Below are positions 27,093 to 36,879 of a stretch of DNA of 64,000 nucleotides, in pieces; the first letter of the stretch is position 1; the number at the start of each line of letters is the position of its first letter. The translations under genes and the position numbers were made by a program. The stretch spans positions 124,001 to 188,000 of the forward strand of contig NZ_LN831279.1 in NCBI RefSeq assembly GCF_900069005.2, in the 5' to 3' direction. The notes beneath the pieces were generated by a model that saw only the letters and a list, made by a program, of their open reading frames with translations, had not been told where the DNA came from and did not search any database. The DNA is from Paenibacillus sp. GM2. GTDB taxonomy: Bacteria; Bacillota; Bacilli; Paenibacillales; Paenibacillaceae.

Positions 27093-27124
27093 TGTTAAAT
27101 GATAAAATTCAACAAATTCCACTA

Positions 27125-27151
27125 AAAAATACCCCCTTGTTATACCGATAC
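27125..27151 (+). promoter_or_regulatory. Possible sigma-D (motility) promoter of the chemoreceptor gene
   Basis: The core ACCGATAC matches the sigma-D -10 (GCCGATAT) in the six central bases CCGATA. AAAA lies 15 bases upstream, or TAAA 17 bases upstream. Chemoreceptor genes are typical sigma-D targets. The leader would be about 120 bases. Confidence 0.5.
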
Positions 27152-27277
27152 ATATAGGAGTATGACATCGTTTGTCGAATAGACTAAGTATGAGGCGATG
27201 TTGGTATTTAGTAATAGAGGCATGACCTCTAGCCTAGTTTCACGGCATACAACTATTATGAGCGGTGGGTGATTGAC

Positions 27278-29428
27278 ATGGGTCTGGTTCCGAAGAAGGA
27301 GGGCCAAGCAGCTGACAGCAAGAACAAGCAGAAGAAACAAACTAAATCAAGTGGGGAAAAGAAGCTTATTTCAAGTTGGAAAGACAACGTTTCAAATCTT
27401 CTTCCAACACAAATAAATCCTTCTAAATCTGTAGGTGTTCGTCTGTTTCTGATTTTCTTCGTGGCGATCATGTTCTTCGTATTAGCTATTGGGATATTGT
27501 CCTATCAAATGGCGAAGTCGACGATTCAGGATAATGCGGAAAATGCCAACCTGCAAACGATAGTACAAACATCGCAGAAGCTGGACATTATTTTGCAAAA
27601 GTATGAAGAGACTCTGCAACAGACCTTCCTGGACAATGAAATGCAAAAGGCGATTATGAATGCTTCTCTGTCCGGCGTGTCTGAATACGACCGTTTCACA
27701 ACCATTAACGATATCAGGAACCGGTTGAATTCCCTCGTCTATTCAAGCAAAGGGGTAGAAGCGGTTTATATGCTGAGTGTGGACGGCAGCGTGGATGATA
27801 TTTCAACCGGCAGCTCGACTCAGACATTCTTCGAAGCAGCGCGTAAGGAGCCTTGGTACGAAGAAATGTCCAAGACGGTCGGTACACGCTGGATTAAAGT
27901 GCCTGAGAAGAGTAATGGCAAATCGACTATACGATTGATTCGTTCCTTATCGAGCGTTACTACTTCCAAGCGTTTCGTTCTCGTACAAGACCTGAATGTT
28001 GAGGTGTTGGAGAACTACTTGAAGGAAATTAATTTTGGTGACAATTCAAAGCTGCAAATCGTCGGAGCGGATAATGTAGTTATCGGTTCATCGGTGGAAG
28101 CGGAATCAGGTGAAGCTTCTGAGTATGATTTGTCCAAAGCGGTAGACAAGAGTGGAGGCGTTCGCATCAAGGATGCGGGAGGCAATTCCGTACTGGCTGT
28201 GTATAACGATTTTACAGCTGCCGACTGGAAGTTAATTGGTACAGTTAGCACCGCCGAACTTGTGAAGGATGCCAAAGGCATTTTGCTCACAACATACATA
28301 GCTGCAGCTGTTGTCGCCTTAATTACAATCCTGATTGCTATGTGGATGGTTAGAATGATTGCCCATCCGTTGGCACAGTTGAAGAACTTGATGGAAGAAG
28401 GCTCCAGAGGGAACCTGAATGTACGGTTGAAGGCGAAATCACAGGATGAGATCGGTCAATTGACAAATAGCTTCAACGTGATGATGGAGCATATTACTGA
28501 GCTTGTGAAACAGACGAATCATTCAGCGAAGGATGTTTTGGACACGGCAACTGAATTGACGCAGGCTTCCAACAAGACAGCTATCTCTGCCAAAGAGATT
28601 GCTATCGCTACAGAGGAAATCGCTAACGGAGCTACCAGCCTGGCTAATGAAGCCGAGCGCGGCAATGAGCTTACAGAGAACATATCCCGACAAATGGAAC
28701 AGGTTGTACAAGCGAACAAGCAGATGGAGACCGCTGCTCATCAGGTAGAGAAGTCAAGCCAGCAGGGTACCGAATATTTGAATGGGCTGCTTGCACAAAC
28801 GAACTCTACAGTGGATATTGTTAATTCACTGACCGAGAAGGTAGACGCTCTGAAATCGAGTACATCTTCTGTGCTGAAGGTGCTGGAAGTAATGCAGAAT
28901 ATTACGCAGCAGACGAATATCCTGTCCTTGAATGCAACGATTGAAGCGGCGCGGGCCGGTGCAGCAGGGCGCGGCTTTATGGTCGTAGCCGATGAGATCC
29001 GCCAGCTGGCAGATCAGTCCCGTCAATCGATTACGATGGTCGGAGAGATCACAGACAATATTCAGCAAGAAATGAATGAGACGGTCCAAGCCCTATCTGA
29101 TGCAAGTCCGTTATTCCAACAGCAGATTGCTTCTGTGAAGGAAACCAGTCAGATCTTCGTATCTGTACAGGATCAAATGGAAGGCTTCGTGAAGCAAATC
29201 GAGATGGTTACGGCTTCTATTGATGATCTGAATGAATCGCAAAACGTTCTGTCTGAAGCGATGAGTAACGTCAGCGCTGTTGCGCAGCAATCTTCGGCTA
29301 CCTCCGAAGAGGTTGCATCGCTCAGCAGCGAGCAGCAGACGGTGAGCGATCAACTGGTGCAGCTTTCCGGAAAGCTGGAAAATGTATCCAATGGTTTGAA
29401 GGAATCGCTGTCCAAATTTACAGTTTAA
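27278..29428 (+). CDS. Methyl-accepting chemotaxis protein
   Basis: 716 residues. A basic cytoplasmic N-tail of about 50 residues is unusual in length. TM1 is at about 55-75. A dCache-like extracellular sensor domain spans about 80-325 with its [16 protein letters not shown] and EPWYEEM segments. TM2 is at about 330-352. A HAMP domain follows, then a long coiled-coil signalling domain whose tip includes [20 protein letters not shown] near 550. The ligand is unknown. The ATG at 27278 is 9 bases after the in-frame GTG at 27269; GTGGGTGA precedes it. In Bacillus, udk and greA occupy the place between yrrO and pbpI; here this gene does. Confidence 0.93.
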   Translation: MGLVPKKEGQAADSKNKQKKQTKSSGEKKLISSWKDNVSNLLPTQINPSKSVGVRLFLIFFVAIMFFVLAIGILSYQMAKSTIQDNAENANLQTIVQTSQKLDIILQKYEETLQQTFLDNEMQKAIMNASLSGVSEYDRFTTINDIRNRLNSLVYSSKGVEAVYMLSVDGSVDDISTGSSTQTFFEAARKEPWYEEMSKTVGTRWIKVPEKSNGKSTIRLIRSLSSVTTSKRFVLVQDLNVEVLENYLKEINFGDNSKLQIVGADNVVIGSSVEAESGEASEYDLSKAVDKSGGVRIKDAGGNSVLAVYNDFTAADWKLIGTVSTAELVKDAKGILLTTYIAAAVVALITILIAMWMVRMIAHPLAQLKNLMEEGSRGNLNVRLKAKSQDEIGQLTNSFNVMMEHITELVKQTNHSAKDVLDTATELTQASNKTAISAKEIAIATEEIANGATSLANEAERGNELTENISRQMEQVVQANKQMETAAHQVEKSSQQGTEYLNGLLAQTNSTVDIVNSLTEKVDALKSSTSSVLKVLEVMQNITQQTNILSLNATIEAARAGAAGRGFMVVADEIRQLADQSRQSITMVGEITDNIQQEMNETVQALSDASPLFQQQIASVKETSQIFVSVQDQMEGFVKQIEMVTASIDDLNESQNVLSEAMSNVSAVAQQSSATSEEVASLSSEQQTVSDQLVQLSGKLENVSNGLKESLSKFTV

Positions 29429-29444
29429 GCGATATATATAATAG

Positions 29445-29487
29445 AACTGTCCCAGGAGTAATTTTGCTCTTGGGACAGTTTTTTTGC
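29445..29487 (+). terminator. Terminator after the chemoreceptor gene
   Basis: AACTGTCCCAGGAG pairs with CTCTTGGGACAGTT and is followed by TTTTTTT. Confidence 0.9.
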
Positions 29488-29574
29488 TGTTATCCTACGG
29501 GTCTGCTTGTTCCTTCTTCTCATGTGTTAACATCCCTCTCCAGGGAAATAATGAAGTTGTAAGGAAAAAGGGGG

Positions 29575-31380
29575 ATGTACATGTCATTAGCTAGGAAAAG
29601 ACGCATATTTTATATTCTAATCGTGTTTAGTCTTTTTTTTGTTGTATATACGCTAAGGATTGCCTGGGTTCAGACCCATGCTGCGTTTGCCGCAGTGACA
29701 TCTTCGGGGAAAACGATCAATGAATTGGCGGTACGGCAACGGGAACAGGGAATTGAGCTTGATCCGGGAAGAGGAAATTTTTTCGATCGATATGGCCGGC
29801 AATTGACCGGGATTACAACCTGGTCGCCTGTATTGTTCCCTATCAAGAAGCTGCCTGCTCAGGAGGATCTGGCACGTATCGCCGCTTCTTTGGGGGTATC
29901 TGAGAGCGAGCTAAGGAGCAAATGGGCAAATCTTGAGGTACCTTATATTTGGTCAGGTTCTCATAGCAAGCATGGGCTCCTGGATCATTCGTCCGGAGTC
30001 AAGGAGCCATCACTTGCTCAAATGGAAGGGATAGAGGTGCTTCCTCACGTCGTACGCTACCAATCCGGTCAGAACGGACAGCAGTGGCTTGGTTATGTAG
30101 CTCAGCGGCCGGATGTGATCGAGCAGATTCGCGGTAGCAGGAAGCAAAGCGAACACCTGCCTTTGACTATGCAAGTAGGGGCGTCGGGTTTGGAGAAGAC
30201 ATTCGACAGATTTTTGCGCGGCGCTGGAAGTACAAGGGTTTATTACGCGGTAGATGGGAAGCGGGAGCCCTTTCCGAATGTAGGCACCCGAGTTAAAGGC
30301 CCGGAGGAACGCTTCCATCCGCTGCAGATCAGAACGACGATTGATATCGCGCTGCAGCAAAAATTAGAAGCGCTTACGGAAGAGATGAAGGTGAAGGAGG
30401 GCGCGGTGGTTGTTCTTGATGCGGAGAACGGAGATGTGGCAGCGATGGTCTCAAGACCGTTCTTCGATCCTAATCATATTGACCTGACCGGAGGCAGTTG
30501 GGGCAATCGCGCTTTGAAGGCTGTCCCGCCCGGTTCCATTTTCAAGACCGTCATTGCAGCGGCTGCCCTGGAGAGTGGAGTCACTAAGCCGGGAGAAGTG
30601 TTCCATTGCTCGGGGCAATATGGAAAATACGGATTAGCCTGTTGGAAGAAAGGCGGACATGGCGATATTACGCTGGAACAAGGCTACGCCCATTCTTGCA
30701 ATATCGTGTTTGCGACATTGGGCGAACGTTTGTCGCCCGGCAGCATTGAACTTGCTGCGGCCAAGCTTGGCCTCGGCCATAAGGTCGGCTGGCATGAGGA
30801 GAAATTCATGGGCGGTGATGATCTTTGGCAATTCGACCATGAGGAAGCGGGGGCGATTTTTCACGGCAATTCGCCAATTGATGGAGGGGTGCTGGTCCAG
30901 ACCGCGATCGGGCAGCGCGATGTTCTGGTTACTCCACTGCAGGCAGCCAATATGGTCGTGACGCTGCTCCATCAAGGGCGGGTTACATCACCGCGTCTGG
31001 TGAGCGAGATCCACTTCCGCGATGGCTCGCTGCTCACGAATATGCCGGAGCATCGAGGGGGGACAAGGGCGGGGCAAGTATCGCCTCGCACGGCTGGCTT
31101 GCTGTTGTCCTGGATGAATGAAGTGGTTGAATCGGGAACGGGGAGATCGCTTAGACAAGCCGATTGGCATTTAGCGGGCAAGTCCGGTACAGCACAGGTC
31201 GAAAAAGCAGGTAAAAAATACAATCACCAATGGTTCATTGGATATGGTCCCGTGGAGAAGCCTAAGTATGCGGTAAGCGTGCTTGTAGAGAGCAAGCCGG
31301 AAGGATCGGAGCATCAAGCGACTGCTTTGTTCAGACGTACGATGGATCTTCTCGCCGCCTACAGGCCGGAACAGATCTGA
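29575..31380 (+). CDS. pbpI: Class B penicillin-binding protein (PbpI-like transpeptidase)
   Basis: 601 residues. One N-terminal membrane segment (about 10-32), a dimerisation domain and a C-terminal transpeptidase domain. The active-site triad is SIFK near residue 320 (PPGSIFKTVIAAAALE), SCN near 372 (AHSCNIVFA) and KSG near 538 (AGKSGTAQ), the last with Ser in place of Thr. No PASTA repeats. Synteny with yrrR of Bacillus supports PbpI. Both ATG 29575 and ATG 29581 have Shine-Dalgarno-like bases (AAGGA and AAGGGGG); I kept the first. No terminator was seen; repeat copy E follows. Confidence 0.9.
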   Translation: MYMSLARKRRIFYILIVFSLFFVVYTLRIAWVQTHAAFAAVTSSGKTINELAVRQREQGIELDPGRGNFFDRYGRQLTGITTWSPVLFPIKKLPAQEDLARIAASLGVSESELRSKWANLEVPYIWSGSHSKHGLLDHSSGVKEPSLAQMEGIEVLPHVVRYQSGQNGQQWLGYVAQRPDVIEQIRGSRKQSEHLPLTMQVGASGLEKTFDRFLRGAGSTRVYYAVDGKREPFPNVGTRVKGPEERFHPLQIRTTIDIALQQKLEALTEEMKVKEGAVVVLDAENGDVAAMVSRPFFDPNHIDLTGGSWGNRALKAVPPGSIFKTVIAAAALESGVTKPGEVFHCSGQYGKYGLACWKKGGHGDITLEQGYAHSCNIVFATLGERLSPGSIELAAAKLGLGHKVGWHEEKFMGGDDLWQFDHEEAGAIFHGNSPIDGGVLVQTAIGQRDVLVTPLQAANMVVTLLHQGRVTSPRLVSEIHFRDGSLLTNMPEHRGGTRAGQVSPRTAGLLLSWMNEVVESGTGRSLRQADWHLAGKSGTAQVEKAGKKYNHQWFIGYGPVEKPKYAVSVLVESKPEGSEHQATALFRRTMDLLAAYRPEQI

Positions 31381-31484
31381 TTCATTTTCAAATTTTATAA
31401 AATGCGCCTCATTTTGCTCAGTATGTGCTAAAATAGTTAGGATGCTATTCAATATGTACGAGTGAACTACCTCTATATGTGTTC

Positions 31485-31842
31485 GTTCAAAAAGGCTGAT
31501 TTTTCAGCACCGAGAAGCTTGGATGAATCTAGGCGTTGAGGAGCGGGGTGTATGCAGGTGGTACGTGAGCACCAAAAGCCCCGGGTGCACTCAAGATTTG
31601 CTGCCGAGGATGACTTCGCAGGTTAATTTCCTGTCAGATATAGATTTTATATGTTATCAGCTGCGCTGATGATATTCTATATCGCAAGATAACTTACCTT
31701 TGAATGACGCGAGCTGACGCCGCTACTGTTTCTGCTCCAATGCCGGGTCGACGCCCCAGGCAGCCAGCTTAAGGGCAAGCGTCCGCCGCCCATCCTGGAA
31801 TGACTTGGATTGGTTTTCTTATCAAAGGTGGACTTTTTGAAC
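31485..31842 (+). repeat. MITE-like element, copy E (full length, both modules)
   Basis: 358 bp, the longest copy, with perfect ends GTTCAAAAAG and CTTTTTGAAC. Left module: TTTTTCAGCACCGAGAAG, GGATGAATCTAGGCGTTGAG, GTACGTGAGCACC, CCCCGGGTGCACTCAAGATT. Right module: TCTATATCGCAAGATAAC, then GATTGGTTTTCTTATCAAAG. A roughly 80-bp GC-rich stretch near 31720-31795 is found only in this copy. The 18-bp sequence GAACTAYCTCTATATGTG lies on both sides (31464-31481 and 31839-31856). Confidence 0.85.
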
Positions 31843-31896
31843 TATCTCTATATGTGCGTGGAAAAGCTAAGATCAGAGAGAAGTGGGGAAAGCGAC

Positions 31897-33300
31897 ATGG
31901 AGACTTTGCTGATATGGCTGTTTTACATTTCATCGTTGTATGCTTTTATACCAGGGCTGATCACGCGTCTGTTTGGTTATCGTGTCTTCAAGCATGGTTC
32001 GAGCAAAGATGAATTTGCCCTTACCTTTGATGATGGTCCGGATCATTATTATACCCCTCAGCTCCTTGATTTGCTGAAGCGGTATGATGCCAAGGCTACT
32101 TTCTTTGTCGTTGGTTCCAATGCGGAGAGAAATCCTGAGCTGATCAGACGGATGCACGAGGACGGGCATTTGATTGGAATCCATAATTATGTTCATAAGA
32201 CGAATTGGCTGATGGGTCCCGGTGCCGTGAAGAAGCAAATTCAGAAGACGAATAAAATTATCCATGAGGTTACAGGCAAAGATACTCACTATTATAGACC
32301 GCCGTGGGGGATCGTTAATTTATTCGACTTCGCTAACCGAAGCGATGTCCAGATCGTGCTTTGGTCGGCAATGTTCAGCGATTGGCGCAAGCGCATCGGA
32401 GCTGAACGCTTGACGAAGCGGATGTTGAAGAAGCTCGGCGGCGGCGAAGTATTTCTGCTGCATGATTGCGGAGCTACCCTGGGCGCCGACAATGAGGCAC
32501 CCAGGGAAATGCTGGTAGCACTGGAACGAGTGCTGGACGAAGCGCAGAAGCGAGGCTTGCGCAGCGTTCGGATCGACCACCTGATGGAGACAGACAGTAA
32601 GCTGAAGCATAGCAAAGCGGCGGCGAAGGCGGCAAATAGCACCCGTTCCTTAAGTTGGTGGAAGCGGTCGGTTGTAGCTTTATGGCTCCTCTGGGAGAAG
32701 TTGTTCCATCTCATATTCCAGTTGCATACGGCGAATGAACAGAACCCGATTTTTCATTTCCGTAGCCGTCCTTATCATGGACAGTCCGTTGAATTGATGG
32801 ATGGAACGATGCTGAAGTCCGGCGACGAGGTGCTGGAGCTGCATTTCGACAACAGGAAGCTGTTTCAGATGGGGATGAGGTCGAAATCTACAGTTCATTT
32901 GGCCATTCAAATGATCAGGCAAGTCGAGAAGGCATTGCCCGAAATTGCCAAGTACGTGGTCGATCATCCTGAACTGCATAATGTCAAGGCGCTATATGGG
33001 GTAACAATGATTAATCGCGGGCCAGAGAAATTCGGTTTTACGGTTACGGATTTGCCGAAGGGGTTCTTTGCTAGTTCTTCGCGAATTTATTTGAAATTCC
33101 TGATGCGAGTGATCCACCCGGATGGAGGGACAAGATTAAAGCAGGCACCGGAGTTATTGGTGCCAAAGTTGATTCTGATGCCGATAGATCTACTGATGAA
33201 GAGATATCTCAACGATGGTTCCCATCATCGGATTAAGCATGACAGGCTTGTCGAGGAGGAAGAAGAGACGGTCATCAGCTCCACCCTACCTTGTCGGTAA
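31897..33300 (+). CDS. Polysaccharide deacetylase with a YkoP-like C-terminal domain
   Basis: 467 residues. A hydrophobic N-terminus (about 3-25) suggests membrane anchoring. The NodB domain spans about 40-225: FALTFDDGPDHYYTP carries the catalytic Asp pair, HLIGIHNYVHKTN the metal histidines, YYRPPWG motif 3 and FLLHDCG motif 5. A second domain (about 265-445, starting KLFHLIFQLHTANEQNP and containing GDEVLELHFDNRKLF) resembles the separate Bacillus protein YkoP. It is predicted to deacetylate a cell-envelope polysaccharide; the substrate is unknown. The ATG follows GTGGGGAA and lies 54 bp after repeat copy E. Confidence 0.88.
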   Translation: METLLIWLFYISSLYAFIPGLITRLFGYRVFKHGSSKDEFALTFDDGPDHYYTPQLLDLLKRYDAKATFFVVGSNAERNPELIRRMHEDGHLIGIHNYVHKTNWLMGPGAVKKQIQKTNKIIHEVTGKDTHYYRPPWGIVNLFDFANRSDVQIVLWSAMFSDWRKRIGAERLTKRMLKKLGGGEVFLLHDCGATLGADNEAPREMLVALERVLDEAQKRGLRSVRIDHLMETDSKLKHSKAAAKAANSTRSLSWWKRSVVALWLLWEKLFHLIFQLHTANEQNPIFHFRSRPYHGQSVELMDGTMLKSGDEVLELHFDNRKLFQMGMRSKSTVHLAIQMIRQVEKALPEIAKYVVDHPELHNVKALYGVTMINRGPEKFGFTVTDLPKGFFASSSRIYLKFLMRVIHPDGGTRLKQAPELLVPKLILMPIDLLMKRYLNDGSHHRIKHDRLVEEEEETVISSTLPCR

Positions 33301-33325
33301 TCCGTAATTATTTATTTGTTTATTC

Positions 33326-33364
33326 AAAAAGGCTTGGCTCCTGTTGAAGGAGCCAAGCCTTTTC
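33326..33364. terminator. Bidirectional terminator between the deacetylase gene and ilvD
   Basis: AAAAGGCTTGGCTCC pairs perfectly with GGAGCCAAGCCTTTT. It lies between convergent genes and carries A- and T-runs on either side. Confidence 0.92.
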
Positions 33365-33408
33365 TACATGTAAAAGGGAGAAAATAATGTGTCTCAGCTA
33401 GATCTCGG

Positions 33409-35094
33409 TTAGATCTTCATAACTCCGCCCGAACTAGCGTTAGTAACCAGTTTGGAGTAACGAGCCAGGTAGCCGGTTTTTACTTTCGGCTCAAAGCCCT
33501 TCCAGTTAGCACGGCGGCTGGCCAGTACTTCTTCATCAACCAGCAGCTCGATTTTGCGGTTGTTCAAGTCGAGCTCGATGATATCGCCATCCTCAACGAA
33601 TGCGATCGGGCCACCTTCCGCAGCTTCCGGAGAAATATGACCGATGCTGATTCCGCGCGAGGCGCCTGAGAAGCGGCCATCGGTAATCAGGCCGACCTTG
33701 GCGCCAAGGCCCATACCTACAATTTGTGAAGTAGGAGCGAGCATTTCTGGCATTCCCGGACCACCCTTTGGTCCTTCATAACGAATAACGACGACACAGC
33801 CCTCTTTTACTTTGCCGTTGGCGATTCCCTCCAACGCTTCCTCCTGAGAGTCGAAGCAGATGGCTGGACCTTTATGATATCCGCCGACAGATGGATCGAC
33901 AGCACCAACCTTGATGACCGAACCTTCCGGAGCCAGGTTGCCGTATAAAATGGCGAGCCCGCCTTTTTCGGAGTAAGGATTATCGATCTTGTGGATGACG
34001 CTGGTATCTTTAATCTCACAGTTGGCTACGTTCTCTGCGAGCGTCTTGCCGGTAACTGTCATCTGCTCTCCGAAGATAGCCCCCGGCTTCTTCAGCAGCT
34101 CATGAATAACGGCGCTAACGCCGCCTGCCCGGTCAACATCCTCGATAAAGATATCTGTTGCCGGTGCCAGCTTGGAGATATGAGGAACGCGGTTAGCTAC
34201 TTCATTGATCCGTTCCAGTGGATAATCGATTCCAGCTTCCTGCGCCAGAGCGAGGGTATGCAATACGGTATTGGTAGAACCGCCCATCGCCATATCCAGA
34301 GCAAAAGCGTTATCGATTGATTCCTTGGTTACGATATCGCGAGGCTTGAGATCAAGCTTGATCAATTCCATCAGCTGCTTTGCGGATTTTCTTACGAAGT
34401 CGCGACGCTCATCAGATACGGCAAGTATTGTACCGTTACCTGGCAGTGCCAGTCCCAGCGCCTCGGCCAGACAGTTCATGGAATTAGCGGTGAACATTCC
34501 CGAACAGGAGCCGCAGGTTGGACAACCGAACTGTTCAAGTTCCAACAGATCCGAATCATCAATTTGGCCCGCTTGATGAGCACCAACTCCTTCAAATACG
34601 GAGGTTAGCGACAGCTTGCGTCCTTTGCTGTCTACGCCGGCCTTCATCGGACCGCCGCTGACGAAGATCGTCGGGATATTGACGCGAAGCGCGCCCATCA
34701 TCATGCCCGGTGTGATCTTGTCACAGTTCGGGATGCAGACCATCCCATCGAACCAGTGAGCCGATACAACAGTCTCTAATGCGTCGGCGATAATCTCGCG
34801 GCTTGGCAGAGAGTAGCGCATTCCGATGTGCCCCATAGCAATGCCGTCATCCACGCCGATTGTATTAAATTCGAACGGAACGCCCCCCGCTTCCCGGATC
34901 GCCTCTTTGACGATTTTACCGAACTCCTGCAAGTGAACATGTCCAGGGACAATATCGATGTAGGAATTACATACGGCGATAAACGGTTTGTTGAAGTCTT
35001 CTTCCTTAACGCCGGCGGCGCGGAGCAAGCTGCGGTGCGGCGCACGGTCGAAGCCTTTTTTGATCATGTCTGAACGCATTTTCTTGGCTGTCAT
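33409..35094 (-). CDS. ilvD: Dihydroxy-acid dehydratase
   Basis: 561 residues. An Fe-S enzyme of valine, isoleucine and leucine biosynthesis. The cluster cysteines are in [13 protein letters not shown] near 48, [14 protein letters not shown] near 120 and [16 protein letters not shown] near 190. The C-terminal active-site region [11 protein letters not shown] is intact. I chose the ATG beginning MTAKKM because GGGGGG lies 10 bases before it; an upstream ATG at 35112 has none. It is alone, not in an ilv-leu operon. No T-box was seen upstream. Confidence 0.96.
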   Translation of the reverse strand: MTAKKMRSDMIKKGFDRAPHRSLLRAAGVKEEDFNKPFIAVCNSYIDIVPGHVHLQEFGKIVKEAIREAGGVPFEFNTIGVDDGIAMGHIGMRYSLPSREIIADALETVVSAHWFDGMVCIPNCDKITPGMMMGALRVNIPTIFVSGGPMKAGVDSKGRKLSLTSVFEGVGAHQAGQIDDSDLLELEQFGCPTCGSCSGMFTANSMNCLAEALGLALPGNGTILAVSDERRDFVRKSAKQLMELIKLDLKPRDIVTKESIDNAFALDMAMGGSTNTVLHTLALAQEAGIDYPLERINEVANRVPHISKLAPATDIFIEDVDRAGGVSAVIHELLKKPGAIFGEQMTVTGKTLAENVANCEIKDTSVIHKIDNPYSEKGGLAILYGNLAPEGSVIKVGAVDPSVGGYHKGPAICFDSQEEALEGIANGKVKEGCVVVIRYEGPKGGPGMPEMLAPTSQIVGMGLGAKVGLITDGRFSGASRGISIGHISPEAAEGGPIAFVEDGDIIELDLNNRKIELLVDEEVLASRRANWKGFEPKVKTGYLARYSKLVTNASSGGVMKI

Positions 35095-35331
35095 AATAGA
35101 CGATCCCCCCATGATAAGAATTTATTAGATTTTGGAACTTTACACCGCTAAAGGTTTTCTTTACAGTCTATCATATGTATTCTGCTTTTTCTAGCAAACA
35201 AAAACAGTAAAATATCTGAAAAAAACGTCAAATGGAGTGGAAGTTTGACCTGAAATCAACGGATTTGGCGCCTAAAACGGAATATAAGATGGTGTAAGGC
35301 AGGAGCGCCCTCGTTGCAAAAAAAAGAAAAC

Positions 35332-35362
35332 TCCTGCAAATGCAGAACTTTTCTGAAAAACT
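35332..35362. repeat. Fragment of the CTGCAAAAATGCAG repeat
   Basis: CTCCTGCAAATGCAGAAC followed by TTTTCTGAAAAAC, closely related to the fragments at 14834-14900. It begins the gene-free region between the ilvD start and the acyltransferase gene. Confidence 0.5.
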
Positions 35363-35439
35363 TAATTGGTTATGAAAAAGTATAATTTGTCCAAAAAAAG
35401 TGCTATATATTGGTTAAAATTAATGCGAGAATTGGTTAA

Positions 35440-35872
35440 TCCGCCAGTTAAGCGCGTAGAGTGAATAGGGGCAATTAAGCTAACAGAGGGAATATTGCGG
35501 ACAGAGTGAATTGGACCAACAGAGAGAATTGAGTGAACTGATCCTCACAGAGTGAACCGAGTTAAGTGAGCGAACTAGGCAAAAGGTGGATAAAGTCAAT
35601 AGAGTAAACAGGGCCAAGCTGGGCCGATAGGGCTAACGGAGCCAACAGGTGAACTGAGAAAACTGGCCTAACAAGCCGAACTAAGCAGCAGAGTGGACAA
35701 CGCTAACAGGTGAACTGAGAAAATTGAATGAGCTGAGCCAGCAAAACGAGCAGAGTGAACAGGGCAGGCTGGGCGAACAGAGTAAACAAGCTAACAGAGC
35801 CAGAACGAACTAGGCCAACAGAGTAAATAGAGCTAACTGAACGAGCTGAGCCAACCAGAGTTCACTATTGAG
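35440..35872. repeat. Degenerate purine-rich short repeat region
   Basis: About 430 bp made of recurring words such as CAGAGTGAAC, CTAACAGAG and GAACTGAG, with poor periodicity. One 24-base word (starting GCYAACAGGTGAACTGAG) occurs twice, at 35641 and 35702. All frames have stops and no ribosome binding site is present, so it is not coding. It runs directly into the TAACGAAAC array. Confidence 0.75.
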
Positions 35873-36873
35873 AATCTAACGAAACTCCAGAGCGCTATTT
35901 GCCCAAAAATAGGGGTGGAAAAAATCTAACGAAACCTCATATCGTTATTCGGGGCAAATCGAGGCTTTTCGCGTTAAAATGTACTAAATAAGGCTCCCCA
36001 GTTTCGTTAAAACCCCAAAGAGCCTATTTGTCCCTGAATAACGCTCCCCAGTTTCGTTAGATCTAGCAGGCAGTTCAGACTACGCCCGGATTCGATGATT
36101 CTCACCCATTGTCAAGAATCTAACGAAACTCCAGAGCGCTATTTGCCCGAAAATAGGGGTGGAAAAAATCTAACGAAACCTCATATCGTTATTCGGCGCA
36201 AATCGAGGCTTTTCGCGTTAAAATGTACTAAATAAGGCTCCACAGTTTCGTTAAAATCCCAAAGAGCCTATTTGTCCCTGAATAACGCTCCCCAGTTTCG
36301 TTAGAGCTAGCAGGCAGTTCAGACTACTCCCGGATTCGATGATTTTCACCCACTGTCAAGAATCTAACGAAACTCCAGAGCGCTATTTGCCCGAAAATAG
36401 GGGTGGAAAAAATCTAACGAAACCTCATATCGTTATTCGGGGCAAATCGAGGCTTTTCGCGCCAAAATGTACTAAATAAGGCTCCCCAGTTTCGTTAAAA
36501 TTCCGAAGAGCCTATTTGTCCCTGAATAACGCTCCCCAGTTTCGTTAGAGCTAGCAGGCAGTTCAGACTACGCCCGGATTCGATGATTCTCACCCATTGT
36601 CAAGAATCTAACGAAACTCCAAAGCGCTATTTGTCCGAAAATAGGGGTGGAAAAAATCTAACGAAACCTCATATCGTTATTCGGGGCAAATCAAGGCTTT
36701 TCGCGCCAAAATGGACTGAATAACGCTCCCCAGTTTCGTTAAAATCCCGAAGAGCCTATTTGTCCCTGAATAACGCTCCTCAGTTTCGTTAGAGCTAGCA
36801 GACAGGTTCAGACTATGCCCGGATTCGAAAAGTCTCGCTCACTGTCAAGAATCTAACGAAACTCCAGAGCGCT
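35873..36873. repeat. TAACGAAAC nested palindromic element, tandem array R2 (four units and a fragment)
   Basis: Units begin at 35873, 36117, 36361 and 36604 (spacing 244, 244, 243), with a truncated fifth at 36850. The first three units are almost identical; the fourth has more changes and a shortened middle. Each has two direct arms (TCTAACGAAACTCC, TCTAACGAAACCTC) and two inverted arms ending GTTTCGTTA, followed by a ~57-bp linker (AGCTAGCAGGCAGTTCAG...CATTGTCAAG). The array stops only 6 bp short of the acyltransferase stop codon. Confidence 0.92.
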
Positions 36874-36879
36874 AAAGTC

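Noticed and set aside
35873-36873. Regularly spaced repeats resembling a CRISPR array
   Set aside because: The whole 244-bp unit repeats, including the linkers, so there are no unique spacers. The units contain palindromic arms in both orientations and no cas genes are near.
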